Notes: generated by a model not told the origin, from the letters alone. Counted from the first letter of the stretch, positions 21,943-33,408 are shown. The stretch is DNA of 64,000 bases from Gari tellinella (GCA_922989275.2 OV277861.1:20366479-20430478), one strand, 5' to 3'. Made by a program: numbers and translations.

Positions 21943-22427
21943 TGTATTTCATTTAACCAATTAGCCTGGTTCAGTGTTCAAAATATAGAGGTGTCAGTGA
22001 ATACAACTTCTTTGTAACAGCGTTTGAAATACAATTCGTGTATTTATGTACTTTGCAATCATATTTGAATCAGATCAGGCTCAAAATGGGGTGCTTTTCG
22101 GATTAAAACAAACGGTAAACATTATAAAAATATCTGACATATTCTACATTAATTACATTTTGGTTGTGATTATCTTCGTAAAAAGCGGGAAGAAGATTGG
22201 TTTTTCTTTCCGTATGTAATTAAAAAAAGAGTAAAGACCTGGATAAAATGACGATTTGCGGGGTCTTCACATTTTGTAAATGTAAATTTTAAAGGATCAA
22301 TGTATTAAACGCAAACGGTCAGCCAACTTTATTTACACGAAATAGTTTTTAATAATAAAAAGAACTGCTTTGTGTAACAGAAAGCAAACAGATTCCCTAC
22401 AATAATTATTATTGTATAGAACGTGTC

Positions 22428-22659
22428 TTAACCCTTTCCCCCACAGAAGCGACTTTTAGCGTATTTAATTTAATCCTCCGCTGAAGAAAATAGTTCCAGT
22501 TTATACCCTCATGAACAAAAACCATTTAATTTTTTTTTTATATAGCCTAGCAGGTTTTAGCTTAAAACAGACTGAAAGTCATTCTGCTTTACTTTCAACC
22601 TGCTTTAAGTGGTCATCTGTCTTTCAAAACTAGAAACAAGCTATGAGGTAAACGGTTAA
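22428..22659. repeat. P2 MITE in gene A intron 1
   Basis: TTAACCCTTTCCCCCACAG to GGTAAACGGTTAA. One hairpin arm is shortened (GACTGAAAGTCATTCTGC). Confidence 0.75.
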
Positions 22660-22854
22660 GGTTACTATATCTTAGATACTGTTTTATCATATCTATTCTA
22701 AACTCCAAAAATAATCCTTGACATATGACTATAAATTCAAAGCTTGTCAAATAATTGCTTGGAAATTAAACGACCTTACTTTTAATTACATTTTTGTATA
22801 AAAAAATATTAAATGTTTTTTTGAATAGCTCGATTAATGGTACAAAGTACAAAC

Positions 22855-22911
22855 CTTGTTTGACGCCCCTGGTTAGTATGTGGCCAGGAGTTTTCTTTCC
22901 CCTTTTTATAC
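22855..22911 (-). promoter_or_regulatory. gene A promoter and leader exon
   Basis: TATA box GTATAAAAAGG (22901-22911) on the minus strand. The leader ends GGCGTCAAACAAG at 22855 and is followed by the donor GTTTGTACTTTG. The eight bases after the junction are identical in A, B and C. A start near 22875 is inferred from TATA spacing. A 2.7-kb intron links it to exon 2. Confidence 0.7.
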
Positions 22912-23030
22912 CTTTAAAACTTAAAGGTGTGTCTTTAAACCTTATCACACTTAACGATCGTTTCCTTTAAAGATATTTTCAGAAAAATATTTACAATTAT
23001 TCAATTTTTTTATTTTGATCACATGGACTA

Positions 23031-23225
23031 TGATGAGAGTAGCAAACAGTTTTGATTCTGATCAGACGCCGAGCAATTCTGCGTATGCTCTGGATCAAAA
23101 CAGTTCGTAAACAAAACAAACCCATTCGAAATTCGCATGCTAAGGTTAAAACCCCAGGCCTACAGGAAACATCATGGGAAGTATTCTAAAAAATACATAC
23201 GTTTGTAATATTGATTATTAGTTTG
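23031..23225. promoter_or_regulatory. upstream block shared by genes A, B and C (A copy)
   Basis: About 120-310 bases upstream of the gene A TATA box lies a hairpin relic (TTTTGATTCTGATCAGACGC and a partial partner). It is followed by CAGGAAAC, ACATACGT and ATATTGATTAT in that order. The same order recurs at 42590-42785 upstream of B and 60160-60350 upstream of C. It was either retained through duplication of the gene or conserved for regulation. Confidence 0.6.
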
Positions 23226-23283
23226 TTAGTAAAAGTTAAATACAGTAAAACACCATTAATGCTTGAACATATACTGACCGATA

Positions 23284-23652
23284 CAGTGCTCCCTCCTTAC
23301 AACGGCCCTCCAAACAACGATTCCCTCCTTACAACGACCATTGCCGCTGTTCCCCAAACAAGACAATTATGTCTAACGCCTTTACTGCTGCAGTATCGTC
23401 TGCATGAACTTGTTGTCTGCTGTTTTTGTCTCAAAGTAAAATATAAGTGGCATTTTGATAGAATAGATATAATGACGAATGACAAACGGTTTGAATCCAC
23501 ACCAGACGCCGCGTTACGGGGCGTCTGATCTGGATTCAAGTTGTTTGCAAATGTAAGCCAAGTCTTAATTTCCCCTACCTATAACGACTCCCCCCGAACA
23601 GCACACACAATCTTTGTCTCCGAGCGGGTGTCGTTGAACAGAGGGAGCACTG
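23284..23652 (+). repeat. T4 MITE
   Basis: TA-flanked CAGTGCTCCCTCCTTACAAC to GAACAGAGGGAGCACTG. The hairpin core GACGCCGCGTTACGGGGCG is flanked by TTTGAATCCA-type arms. Confidence 0.85.
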
Positions 23653-23713
23653 TAGTATTAAAATGTAATATGTAAAAAGACTGCAGAAAATCACGGGGGC
23701 CAACTACGTAGTA

Positions 23714-24070
23714 CAGCACTCCCTCTCTACAACGACATCCAATGGGAGACAACAAATATGTGCGTTGTTCGGAGGGAGTCGTTATAGAGAGGGAAATAGG
23801 ATTACATTTGCAAACAGCTTGAATCCAGATCAGACGCCGCGTTACGCGGCGTCTGATCTGCATTCAAGCTGTTTGTCACTCGTCACTAAGGTTTGTTATG
23901 TCAAAATGCCAAATATGTAATTTTAAGAAATACAGCAGACGACAACTTTAAGCAGAAGATATTGCAGACGTAAAAAGGTTGGACATAATTTCTTGTTTCG
24001 GGATCAGCAGCAAGCGTCGTTGTGAAGAGGGAATCGTTGTTGGGAGGGCCGTTGTAGAGAGGGAGCACTG
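23714..24070 (-). repeat. T4 MITE, inverted relative to its neighbour
   Basis: CAGCACTCCCTCTCTACAAC to GTAGAGAGGGAGCACTG. It holds a perfect GACGCCGCGTTACGCGGCG hairpin with CAGCTTGAATCCAGATC arms. It lies 61 bases from the previous copy. Confidence 0.85.
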
Positions 24071-24394
24071 TATCAATAAATAGTTTGCTACGGCAACTTT
24101 ATATGGGTTTTATAATATATAGCTTCTTCGTTGGAAAACATTTTCCCTGTATATTCACTTGCTTCGTAGGAAAACAACCCATTCGTCTTGTATACCCATT
24201 TAAGTTGTCGTAGCAAAACATTTGATGACAATACGTGGTTGGTCCCACGTGTATTCCCACTGAGAATATGCTCATTGAGGAGTTTACGTGAATATGATGG
24301 CATAAATTAGGTTGGAATTTTCGGTTCCTACTGAGCAGGGCTCCAGATAAGGGGAGTTTTTCAAAAACTAAAATCTTTATTTCTGTTTTAAACC

Positions 24395-24459
24395 CTATGG
24401 TGTCACTACTCATTATAATCGTATCTTCGAGACGATTCTAATGAGTAGTGACACCATAG
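24395..24459. repeat. 65-bp palindrome
   Basis: CTATGGTGTCACTACTCATT is repeated as its inverse around a CGTATCTTCGAGACG centre, with a few mismatches. No terminal repeats beyond the palindrome are recognised. Confidence 0.75.
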
Positions 24460-25129
24460 AATTAAGTGCTGTATGAGTGAGAAAATGTTGGATTTTTAAA
24501 GATTACTCCCTCTTATCTCGAGCCTTGTACTGATGATTGTTTTCTTTTCCTGCTATCGGTGTATATTGGTGCTTTTTTTTAACACAGTGTTCATCCAGAT
24601 CAGACAGCTCTTTCGGGATCAGGGTCTGCACTGTTTTTGTATGGGAAGTTTCTGCCATAAATCTACTTTCTTGCTGCGAGGGAATGTTTTCTTATTTCAT
24701 TAGCCAATATGATAAATAAGATGATGCATGTTCAATGTTGGTTGAGCTTTGTATAAGAATATTCAAAATGAGAAGTGTCAAATGCTTAAAGCAGAATGGT
24801 AGTAACGTGAAAAAGTCTTACAATATTTTTTTCCTGCATTGCTCTAGTATTTCGTAAAACATCAATCAATCTGTCTTAAAAATGAAGCGGTCGTAATAGC
24901 TAGGTTTTATTTATTGATATTTAATTGAGAAATATTCTTCGTATAATTATTGAATGTCAATATCTTGTCAAATGACAGAAAGCCCCGCCATCACGAAAAC
25001 GGGAAAGTTAGACTTCATGGGGGCACTTAAGACAGGTTGTAGCTTTAGACAAAGTAAAAGAAAAGTAGAGAGCTCCTATACGACTTTCTTATTTACTTTT
25101 ATCTCGATTTAAGAAGTAAGTTGCTTTAT
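24460..25129. other. spacer with a T3 relic
   Basis: A decayed T3 hairpin (AGTAGAGAGCTCCTATACGAC) lies at about 25030-25115. I recognise nothing else. Confidence 0.35.
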
Positions 25130-25443
25130 TATTATTATAATATACCATATTTATATAGCACTTTTTTCATATATAATCATACGTTCAAAAGTGCTTTACA
25201 ATTATAAAAACACAAATAAAACATGAAATGAGAGTAACAATTAAAATAAACATTTCATAAGACTACCTATACAGTTTAAAGCATAATCATTGCGTTATAA
25301 AATTAATTAATTAAATAAATAAATCATTAAAACAGGCATAACTACATTTAAAGATGGCATATTGGCAGTTATATAAAACAAATATAATTCTGTCTAGTCA
25401 GGAATAAAAATATATTTCTACATATGCACAGTCAATATGACAT

Positions 25444-28400
25444 TTATTGTCCATGTATTTGCACGAAGAAGTGTGTTTTCAGTGTCCTTTTAAAAGTTTC
25501 TAGAGATTCAGAGTCTCTGATACCTTCAGGCAAAGCATTCCAAAGTTTGGGAGCAGCAACTGAAAAGCTCCTGTCTCCGGACATGACTTTGTTACTTCTT
25601 GGCACAATGAGTCTAATGGCATTGTTCTGAGATCTCAGGCTTCTTGCTGGCATGTATACGTGTACAAGACGTCTGATATATACAGGGCATTGACCATGCA
25701 AAGCTTTATATGTCAGCACAAGTATCTTAAACTGAACTCTAAATTGAATAGGTAGCCAATGCAGCTCCTTGAGGACAGGGGTGATATGACTATGGCGAGC
25801 AGTCTTACTAATAAGTCGAGCAGCTGTGTTTTGAACCTGTTGTAGTTTGCTCAAGATTGTCTGTGGAACCCCATGTAGGAGAGAATTACAGTAATCCAGA
25901 CGTGAGGTTACTAAAGAGTGCACGAGTGACTTTGTGGCATCAGAGGTTAAGAACTTTCTTATGTGACCTATTTGTCTAAGTTGCATATAACAAGACCTGC
26001 AGACTGAGTTAATATGTTGCTCCATGGTCATTTTTGAGTCTAACCAGGCACCCAGATTTCTAACACAGTTTGATGGTCTTATGTTTGCACCCCCAACATT
26101 TATAGATATATCAGAAGTGTATCCACGAATGTTGTTTGTGGAAAACAGTATGACTTCGGTTTTGTCAGCATTGAGTTTAAGCATGTTTTCATGCATCCAT
26201 GACACAATTTGGTTGAGACAACCTTCGATACGATTCAAGGCATCCCTTACTGTCAAACTATCAGTTGGTCTGAACGAAATGTACAGTTGGGAGTCATCCG
26301 CATAGAAATGGTGATTCAGTCCATGACTACGACATATAGCACCAACCGGCTTTGTGTACATCGTGTAACTTTTGGGACCTAGAACAGACCCCTGTGGCAC
26401 ACTGTATTGCATTAGCACAGGTTCTGAAAGGTGACCATCGATACACACGGTTTGGTGACGGTCATTTAGGTATGAGTTCATCCATTTAAGCGGATTTCCT
26501 GTAACTCCAAAGTGATGTTCCAGGCGAGAAAGGAGAATATTGTGGTCAATTGTGTCAAATGCTGCTGATAGGTCAAGTAGAACCAATACTGTGACATTGC
26601 CCTGGTCTAATGACCGGAGGATGTCGTTCTGTACTTTCAGAAGTGCGGTTTCTGTAGAGTGAAACTTGCGGTATGCAGATTGATGTTCTTCATGAAGATT
26701 GTTTAATGTTAAATGTTGCTCTAAGCGCGTGTCAACTACCTTCTCGAGAATCTTGGATACAAATGGTAGGTTGGACACTGGTCTATAATTCTTTAAAATG
26801 TTTTGATCAAGGCCTGGCTTTTTCAGAAGAGGTCTGATACGTGCACTTTTGAAAGACGCTGGAACTTGTGCAGATTCTAGCGAAGTATTAATTATTCCTG
26901 TTAAAATTGGAAGTAGTTCATCCAGACACAGTTTCAAAAGCCACGTCGGTATTGGATCCAGTTCACAGGATTTATTTGGAGATCTCTGTATGATCCGTTT
27001 AACTTCATCCTGTGTAACAGGGATAAAATGATCCAAACAGTTCACTGTTGAAGGTAAATCTGGCTCAGTACACAATGAATTCAAAACTGGTTGCGTCTGT
27101 GTAGTCATTTCAGTTCTTATGTCTTTAATTTTATTGATGAAGAAGTCGCTAAATTCTTGAGCTAATTCATTCGAGGGTTTGCTTGAAGGTAGAACAACTT
27201 CATTCGTGTTGCCCAACAGATTTTTAGTTATTTTGAATAGGTTCTTCTGATCTTGACCACATGACTCAATTTTGTCTGAATAATAGTCAACTCTAGCATG
27301 TTTCAATAATTTATTCACAATGGCACACTGATGTCTGTAAATGCCATGGTCAACTGTTAGCTTGGATGTTTGCCATTTGCGTTCTAGCTTTCGTTTTAAG
27401 TGTTTTGCCTTATGCAGTTCCTCAGTGTACCACTCGCAAGAAGGCCTCAAAACTATAGTCTTCGTCCGCATAGGTGCATGTTTATCAACAAGCAAGGACA
27501 GTTTATCTGTATATGTGTTAAGAAGTGTGTCTACATCTGATCCCTGTGGGCTTTTGTTGACTGTATATGGTGACCTAATGTCATCCTTAAATGATGAGTT
27601 TATGTCATCCTTAAATGATGAGTTTATGTCATCCTTAAATGATGAGTTTATGTCATCCTTAAATGAGTCTATATTGATTGCCCTGAATTTTCTGAAAGAT
27701 ATGGTTTTGCTTACAGGGGCAGGTTTCGCGGCCTGAGCTGTGAAAAATATTGCAAAATGGTCTCGTGCAACATTACCCATGTTATCAGATAACCCAATAT
27801 CAGTAACCGCCACATCAGTAACTATTTTGTCTGTGTCCCTGGTAATAACAACGTCTAGTGTATGTCCACCAACATGGGTTGGCTCACTGACTAACTGTCG
27901 CATGCCACACGAGTCTAACGTACTGGAAAATTTGATGGAATCTTTGTCTGTTGGAATATCAAGATGAATGTTCAGATCACCGACAATGATAATATTTTTG
28001 TCTATTGTTGCGTATTTTGCAAGAAATTTGGGCCATTCTTGTTCCAGGAAGACACTTGTTTTAAGACCATTTTCACGTGTTGGTGGTGGCCTATAGAGTA
28101 CTGCCAATCGCATGGAATAGTCATTGATTAAGATGTTGCAATCCATATATTCAAATGTTGAGAAGTCTTGGTCACTGGTTGATGATACGATGCGAATTTC
28201 AATACTAGACTTGTAGATTAGTGCGACACCTCCGCCACGGCGGCGCCCAGGACGAGGGACGTGTTTGATCAGATAACCACTGGGAATGAGTTCCTTGATG
28301 CAGGCTTTATCAATAGATGAACCAAGCCAAGTCTCTGTGACAGCAACTATGTCGAAATTGTTTGTGAGAATGTTGTCGCAAAGAGCAAGAGTTTTGTTTT

Positions 28401-28977
28401 TCACTGATCTTGGATTTATACAGCAAATTTTCAGACCAGTCTGTCCTTTGGTGATATTATTGGATTGACATTTAATTTGTTTAAGATTTCTTGATGTTTT
28501 TGTATTAATGAAAATTTTGTCAACGTTTTTGTTTAGCCTGTTCTGTGTAATCGTTGTAATGGCTTCAGGCAGTGTTTTCAGGTTGTCAATATTCACACCT
28601 TGATTGGTGTCCCATACACGTTTCACTCCAGATTGCCCCCCTCGGGTACCTCTGTACTGAAATATACCTAACTGTTTCACCCTGGTCATTGTAGATGGAT
28701 TAAGACTGGCTATTGTTCGGTTTCCGATACTATACAAGTCATGCTTAGAGTATTGTGTGATTTGTGATAGGTGATCACTAAACATTGCTGCAGGCAATTT
28801 GCACATATTTGACTGTGCCTGTATTGAAATTTCTATATTAAATTTAGAATTCAAATTAATGCAAAACCACAATGCAATTCCACTCAAAAACCACATATAT
28901 ACTTTCATAGAGACTTTATGCATATTCTTGACAATTTTGAGAATGGTATGTAGATTATAAACACTGATAATATTCAA
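25444..28977 (-). CDS. LINE endonuclease-reverse transcriptase polyprotein (1177 aa)
   Basis: This protein nicks target DNA and copies the element's RNA there. An APE-type endonuclease spans about residues 183-413, with INPRS, TETW, GDLN and a final DHF motif. Residues about 437-468 hold four near-identical eight-residue units (SSFKDDIN). Reverse transcriptase spans about 700-970: NYRPVSNLPF, LDLSAAFDTIDH (motif A), VPQGSVLGP (B), FYADDSQLY (C, Asp894/895), NADKTEVI (D) and LGAWLDS. The C-terminus, KRTLKTHFFVQIHGQ, has no RNase H. The ORF is unbroken, which suggests recent mobility. The first 100 residues, including a hydrophobic stretch, are not a domain I recognise. The true start could be a later Met, and the assignment to L2 rather than CR1 is uncertain. 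Confidence 0.92.
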   Translation of the reverse strand: MNIISVYNLHTILKIVKNMHKVSMKVYMWFLSGIALWFCINLNSKFNIEISIQAQSNMCKLPAAMFSDHLSQITQYSKHDLYSIGNRTIASLNPSTMTRVKQLGIFQYRGTRGGQSGVKRVWDTNQGVNIDNLKTLPEAITTITQNRLNKNVDKIFINTKTSRNLKQIKCQSNNITKGQTGLKICCINPRSVKNKTLALCDNILTNNFDIVAVTETWLGSSIDKACIKELIPSGYLIKHVPRPGRRRGGGVALIYKSSIEIRIVSSTSDQDFSTFEYMDCNILINDYSMRLAVLYRPPPTRENGLKTSVFLEQEWPKFLAKYATIDKNIIIVGDLNIHLDIPTDKDSIKFSSTLDSCGMRQLVSEPTHVGGHTLDVVITRDTDKIVTDVAVTDIGLSDNMGNVARDHFAIFFTAQAAKPAPVSKTISFRKFRAINIDSFKDDINSSFKDDINSSFKDDINSSFKDDIRSPYTVNKSPQGSDVDTLLNTYTDKLSLLVDKHAPMRTKTIVLRPSCEWYTEELHKAKHLKRKLERKWQTSKLTVDHGIYRHQCAIVNKLLKHARVDYYSDKIESCGQDQKNLFKITKNLLGNTNEVVLPSSKPSNELAQEFSDFFINKIKDIRTEMTTQTQPVLNSLCTEPDLPSTVNCLDHFIPVTQDEVKRIIQRSPNKSCELDPIPTWLLKLCLDELLPILTGIINTSLESAQVPASFKSARIRPLLKKPGLDQNILKNYRPVSNLPFVSKILEKVVDTRLEQHLTLNNLHEEHQSAYRKFHSTETALLKVQNDILRSLDQGNVTVLVLLDLSAAFDTIDHNILLSRLEHHFGVTGNPLKWMNSYLNDRHQTVCIDGHLSEPVLMQYSVPQGSVLGPKSYTMYTKPVGAICRSHGLNHHFYADDSQLYISFRPTDSLTVRDALNRIEGCLNQIVSWMHENMLKLNADKTEVILFSTNNIRGYTSDISINVGGANIRPSNCVRNLGAWLDSKMTMEQHINSVCRSCYMQLRQIGHIRKFLTSDATKSLVHSLVTSRLDYCNSLLHGVPQTILSKLQQVQNTAARLISKTARHSHITPVLKELHWLPIQFRVQFKILVLTYKALHGQCPVYIRRLVHVYMPARSLRSQNNAIRLIVPRSNKVMSGDRSFSVAAPKLWNALPEGIRDSESLETFKRTLKTHFFVQIHGQ
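27570..27670. repeat. 24-bp tandem repeat inside the LINE ORF
   Basis: About four copies of the unit ATGTCATCCTTAAATGATGA + GTTT (plus strand). They encode repeated SSFKDDIN in the linker between endonuclease and reverse transcriptase. The first three are essentially identical and the unit length keeps the frame. Confidence 0.9.
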
Positions 28978-28985
28978 GTGTTCGA

Positions 28986-30779
28986 GAGCTCAAATTATTG
29001 CAGCCTACACCTGGCGCATATTCATAAACACCCCCATTAAATCTTATTTAGTGCTCTAATAGTGCGGTTTTACTGTACTTTTTCCAGAGTACTTTTATAT
29101 GATTTATGATATATGATTGACGTGTAAAAGTCCATTAGATATAAGGCCTAGAGTACTTTTTGCCCGTGACGTGTTCACTACAATAAATTCAAATGACACA
29201 TACGTTGTACAGATGATTTTGATACACTAGACGTATTTGTCTGTAATTATAAATGCCAATTAATAATGTTTTAAGTCCATATTATAAACTACCCTAAAAC
29301 TTCTTCATGACGACTTCTAAACTGTGTAAATGATCAGGTATATATGGCATGTGACTGTTTAAAGAAAGGTAAACGTAAAATAGAAAGCTCCTTTAGGAGC
29401 TTTCTGTTTTACGTTTACCATGCTTTAAGCTGTCACCTGTATTTTATGCTGTCAATTAGCATTTTAAAACGGGCCTGAGAACATGTTTAGTCCTGTCGTT
29501 TTTAATGCTAAAGGCATATTAGGATTTTGAAATCAATTGCAAGTATTACATGTATTAATTTTTGTTGTTTGTTCTTAAAACGCTTCACATACACAAACGT
29601 AAACATGGTTTACATTAAGCTCGATGCATGGATAAATGTGAGTGTTTAGAACATAGTTGTCAAAATTGAAGTTAGTTTTTCCCAGGTGTCAACGTGTGAT
29701 ACAGTGTTAAATTATATATTTGCTTAAAACCGAGCTATGTATATTTGACAAACAGCAAACACACTATTAAGACGACTTCTGAAGGATCAACGTGGTTAAT
29801 GTAATCCTTATCAGTTACATTTTTTCTGTATACTTCTGAACTGTTTTCTTAAATCAGTGCCAACAATTTAAACTGGTACATTTTAGAATTTGAAAAGCCC
29901 GTTCGAGCAAATGAGGGGCTGTACTTTCATCTTGCTTAAAAGTCCCATATGTACTTTATTCCACCAAATTTGTACTCATTGTTTTACTCTATAGAATGGA
30001 TTTTCTCTGTTAACTTAGAACTTATATCGAATATGCACTAATAGGACCACAGCTTTAATTAAACATACATATATGATATTTTACTAGGCTTAGTATTTAT
30101 AAGTACATGTATTACTTATATAGTTCAACGGCTCTTTAAACATTAACATTTGATAGTTGAAGATACTTTAAAACTTAAACCACATTTAATAGAGAGAAAT
30201 AAATATATACTTAGATAAATAAATATTATCAAACTGTTTAAGTACAACATAAGTATTCAGCCCCAGGCAATCAACATAAAACCCTGACTAAACTTTGAAA
30301 CTTGAAACTTTATTGAAATATATCTGTATAAGGTCCACTACCGTGGACAGCATTAACATTTATACAAATAGAAAACATACATATCAATAGAGAGGTCATT
30401 AGTTGGGAATACGCAAATTCATTTGAAATTTTTATAATTTATAATAAAGCCTAAATAAAAAGTATTTCTTATGAATAAACAGATGTTAACCAAAATTTGT
30501 TCCATATATAGTCATACATATCACCTGACAGTTTAGATCGTGATCAGTTCCTAGGTAACTCGGCCTCTGATCGTGGTCTATGCTGGCTCGAGTTCACTCT
30601 TTCAGTTTGTATATTGATGTGTCATAATAGTTATCAAGAAGTATCGAGGTTACATGTACATGGAAGAAGAAAGCATACAGGTATTTACCAAGCTCTACCT
30701 AATAGGATGAATAAAAAAAAAAAAAGAAAAAAAAAAAGACCACTAAAACAAGACCAAATGCTTGTATACAGGACATATG
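28986..30779. other. AT-rich DNA with scattered relics
   Basis: A T3 hairpin (TAGAAAGCTCCTTTAGGAGC) lies at about 29350-29450. A possible retroposon 3' end, with a run of TTGAAACTTGAAACTTTATTG, lies at about 30290-30365. A decayed P1-like hairpin lies near 30535-30580, and an A-rich run at 30711-30738. No gene was recognised. Confidence 0.45.
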
Positions 30780-30921
30780 ACAATTAAAAGCAATGTGACT
30801 GTAAGGCAGAAAACGTTTAAAGGAGCGTTCGGTTTTATGTACACATTGCTTTAAGCAGTCGCTTGCCGATTAGGTCTAATAATTAACACCATTTAGTTGT
30901 TGTAATAGAGAGGTATTACTG
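30780..30921. repeat. partial T3 MITE
   Basis: The right end TTTAGTTGTTGTAATAGAGAGG...ACTG is intact. The hairpin is diverged (GAAAACGTTTAAAGGAGCG) and the left TIR was not found. Confidence 0.55.
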
Positions 30922-31049
30922 TATTTGTCAATTCGGGGATGATCAATGGTTGAGATTTGCTTGTGGCGGTATAAATACATGTAGTATTGACGAAGAAGAT
31001 ATTGAACTATTTACGGCCAATTTTGAATTAACCCATTTATAACAAATAT

Positions 31050-31295
31050 CCCTTTGCCCAATTGAAGCGACTTTTAGTGTATTTAATTTATTACTCCTCT
31101 TAAGCAAATAGTTCAAGTTTATACCCTCATGAACAATTATCATAGCAACTATTTTTATACAGTCTAGCAGATGGTAATTTAAAGCAGGCTTAAAGTTAAA
31201 CAGAATGTGCCTTTAGGCACATCCTGCTTTACTTTCAACCTACTTTAAGTGATCACCTGTATTTAATGTTATAAACGGATTATTGGGTAAAGGGA
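31050..31295. repeat. P2 MITE
   Basis: CCCTTTGCCCAATTGAAGCG at the left and TTATTGGGTAAAGGG at the right, with a GCAGGCTTAAAGTTAAACAG / TGCTTTACTTTCAACC hairpin. Confidence 0.7.
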
Positions 31296-31464
31296 TAATC
31301 ATGTTGTCAGCTTTGCAAATATTTTAAATTATCATTCTATTGCAGGATTGATTTCAGTTTGACCAAAACAAATACCAATACCAGTATGAAACGGTTTGAA
31401 TCCTGATCAGACGCCAAACTGTAATTGTGGCTTGTGACGCCTATGGCGGAGATAGGGCTAAAGT

Positions 31465-31673
31465 ACAGTAAAACCTCTCTATTACCACCACTAAAAAGAA
31501 TGCTAGTTGAGTGCATAAAAGACAGGTGGCAGCTTAAAGCAAGGTGACAGTAAAACAGAAAGCTCCTACAGGAGCTTTCTGTTTTACCGTCACCTTGCTT
31601 TAAGCAGTCACCTGTAAGAAACACATAATAATTAACATAATAATTTAGTGGTCGTAATAGAGAGGTTTTACTG
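31465..31673. repeat. T3 MITE, well preserved
   Basis: TA-CAGTAAAACCTCTCTATTA and inverse AATAGAGAGGTTTTACTG-TA form the TIRs. The hairpin arms are AAGACAGGTGGCAGCTTAAAG and ACAGAAAGCTCCTACAGGAGC. This is the best reference copy of T3 in the window. Confidence 0.88.
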
Positions 31674-31738
31674 TACTCAGATCGTCGTGGGCAATCAATA
31701 CATTATTGGTTAATTTGCGACATCATTCAGATGTATTA

Positions 31739-31953
31739 ACCCCTTCTCTGCCTTACCCCGAGCACAACGGTTATTTGCAAACAGTTTGGATCCTGATCAG
31801 ACGCCGAGTTACGCGGCGTCTGATTAGGAACCAAACTGTTTGACACTCATTTCAATATTTCTTAAGTCAAAAATACCTAAAATTTGTATTTTAAAAATAG
31901 AAGCAGACGACAATTGTTTAAAATTGATGACGTCATGGCAGTGAAGGGGTTAA
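31739..31953. repeat. P1 MITE, reference copy
   Basis: TTAACCCCTTCTCTGCC and GGCAGTGAAGGGGTTAA form clear TIRs with TTAA at both outer ends, as in piggyBac-like elements. The hairpin is GGATCCTGATCAGACGCCG with partner. The conserved right arm contains AGCAGACGACAATTGTTTAA and GATGACGTCAT. Confidence 0.88.
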
Positions 31954-33091
31954 GTCTTTAGTATATTTTTACAGGAGTGTTCCCCTTAACATTCAAGTTG
32001 TATAAAGGATTTCAGTTTGCTCTAACATTGAAGATAAGCGTATTCTTATTCAGTGGTCGAATTAGCAAAGTCTAGATCTAGTAATTTGGCTTTCGTTTAA
32101 TCTTGATTATGAAATGGGTTTAAATCTAACTGTAAAACCTATATGAATAACTGTCTTTACCGTAAAGACCCTTAAAATGCAACAACTGCTGCTTCTATAA
32201 TAAAGTTTGAATAAACTGCTTTATTACACAGTAACTTGTCAAAATGTGCAAACTGAATGGCAAATGGTATAGACCGGATCAGCCTGTTCATAAAGGAGCA
32301 AATTAAGTGTCTACACTTTTGCTCATGCCTGTCTTATCCAATATTGAGGGAAGTGTTTTGGGTAATCTAAATTTAATCACACCATAGTCAAATTGATAGT
32401 GAAAGGTTTCACCCCTTGATGCAATATTTTCGCCTGCTTCAATACTGTTGTCTGCATAATCGTTCCAGAGTTAGTTGTGAGGCAATATCAGTAACTAAAT
32501 TACAAACGCGGCGTCTGATCAGGATCCTAACAGTTTTAAACGCGCATGTTTACGCCATTGGCATACGAATTCAAATAAAAGTATTAAAGCAGACGATATT
32601 ACAACGTTGAAATAGTTAAAGCTAATTAGAGATAACGTGTTGGAATATTAAGGTAATGTAACTCATGTTCACACTAGAACAATTGGCTTATAAAAATGTG
32701 TATTTTATTTTCAGAAAAAAATAGTTGGTAGAGATTAGCATCTGGTTTGTGGTTTAGATACTTTTTATAAAAAAACTTTTGAAACTGTCGTCTTTTCATA
32801 AACTATTCACGTCTAACATTTAATCTATCGTGTTTTAATGTTGTCGAAGGAATGTTTTAGCCGACATCAAGAACATGTGTACGTTTTTTCTTACACAAAC
32901 GTTTTTTCTTGTTTCCATCATGACTCTTGTCTCAAAGTTTGCATTGCACAATGATCTTTGTTAAATATATTGTTATGTTGAGAATATTGACATTTTGACT
33001 AAACAAACAATGACCAGAGTGACAAAACACCACTTATTTCTGTCCGACGATCTTGATCAAAACTTTTTGCAAAAGTCCGAAAAGGACCTTA
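31954..33091. other. AT-rich DNA with a P1 remnant
   Basis: A P1 remnant (CAAACGCGGCGTCTGATCAG, then AAAGCAGACGATATTACAAC) lies at about 32405-32620. Nothing else was recognised. Confidence 0.4.
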
Positions 33092-33296
33092 AAGTCGAAC
33101 CTCGATATCTCGAACTCGCATAACTCAAAATATCCGATAGTTCGACACATGAATTCCATTATTTCATACTCGGTTAAGTCGTACATACCCATATTATAAA
33201 GTGCAGACGTGGCTGCAGACGTGGCTAAGCCACGTCTTAACTTTAAAATACGGGTATGTTCGATTTAACCGAGTTCGAGATATCGAAGTTCAACTG
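33092..33296. repeat. pogo/Tigger-like MITE
   Basis: The termini are AGTCGAACCTCGATATCTCG and the inverse CGAGATATCGAAGTTCAACTG next to TA. The TIR sequence resembles pogo-type Tc1/mariner relatives. An internal palindrome pairs GACGTGGC with GCCACGTC. Confidence 0.75.
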
Positions 33297-33408
33297 TAAT
33301 TAACTGTAGTTCAACTGTATATTTCGTTGCGCAGCAGAATTTTTCTGATTCATGAAATCACATTCTATAAGGCTTTTTTGACATTTAACCCTTTCATGAT
33401 CAAATTTA

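Larger units (their letters stand above)
25130..28985 (-). mobile_element. L2/CR1-group non-LTR retrotransposon, apparently intact ORF
   Basis: The element is on the minus strand. It ends with a short 3' UTR containing AAAGTGC and TGCTATATAAATATGG, then an imperfect (TAATAA)n tail at about 25130-25145. A tail of this form is typical of L2-like elements. The same 3' end is present in the truncated copy at 10.6-12.6 kb. The exact 5' end and target duplication could not be fixed, and no separate ORF1 was seen upstream. Confidence 0.85.

Noticed and set aside
27570..27670. CRISPR-like array
   Set aside because: The units abut without spacers and encode a peptide repeat in a eukaryotic LINE.
25424..28468. 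Plus-strand frames opposite the LINE ORF
   Set aside because: Shadows of the intact minus-strand reverse transcriptase frame.
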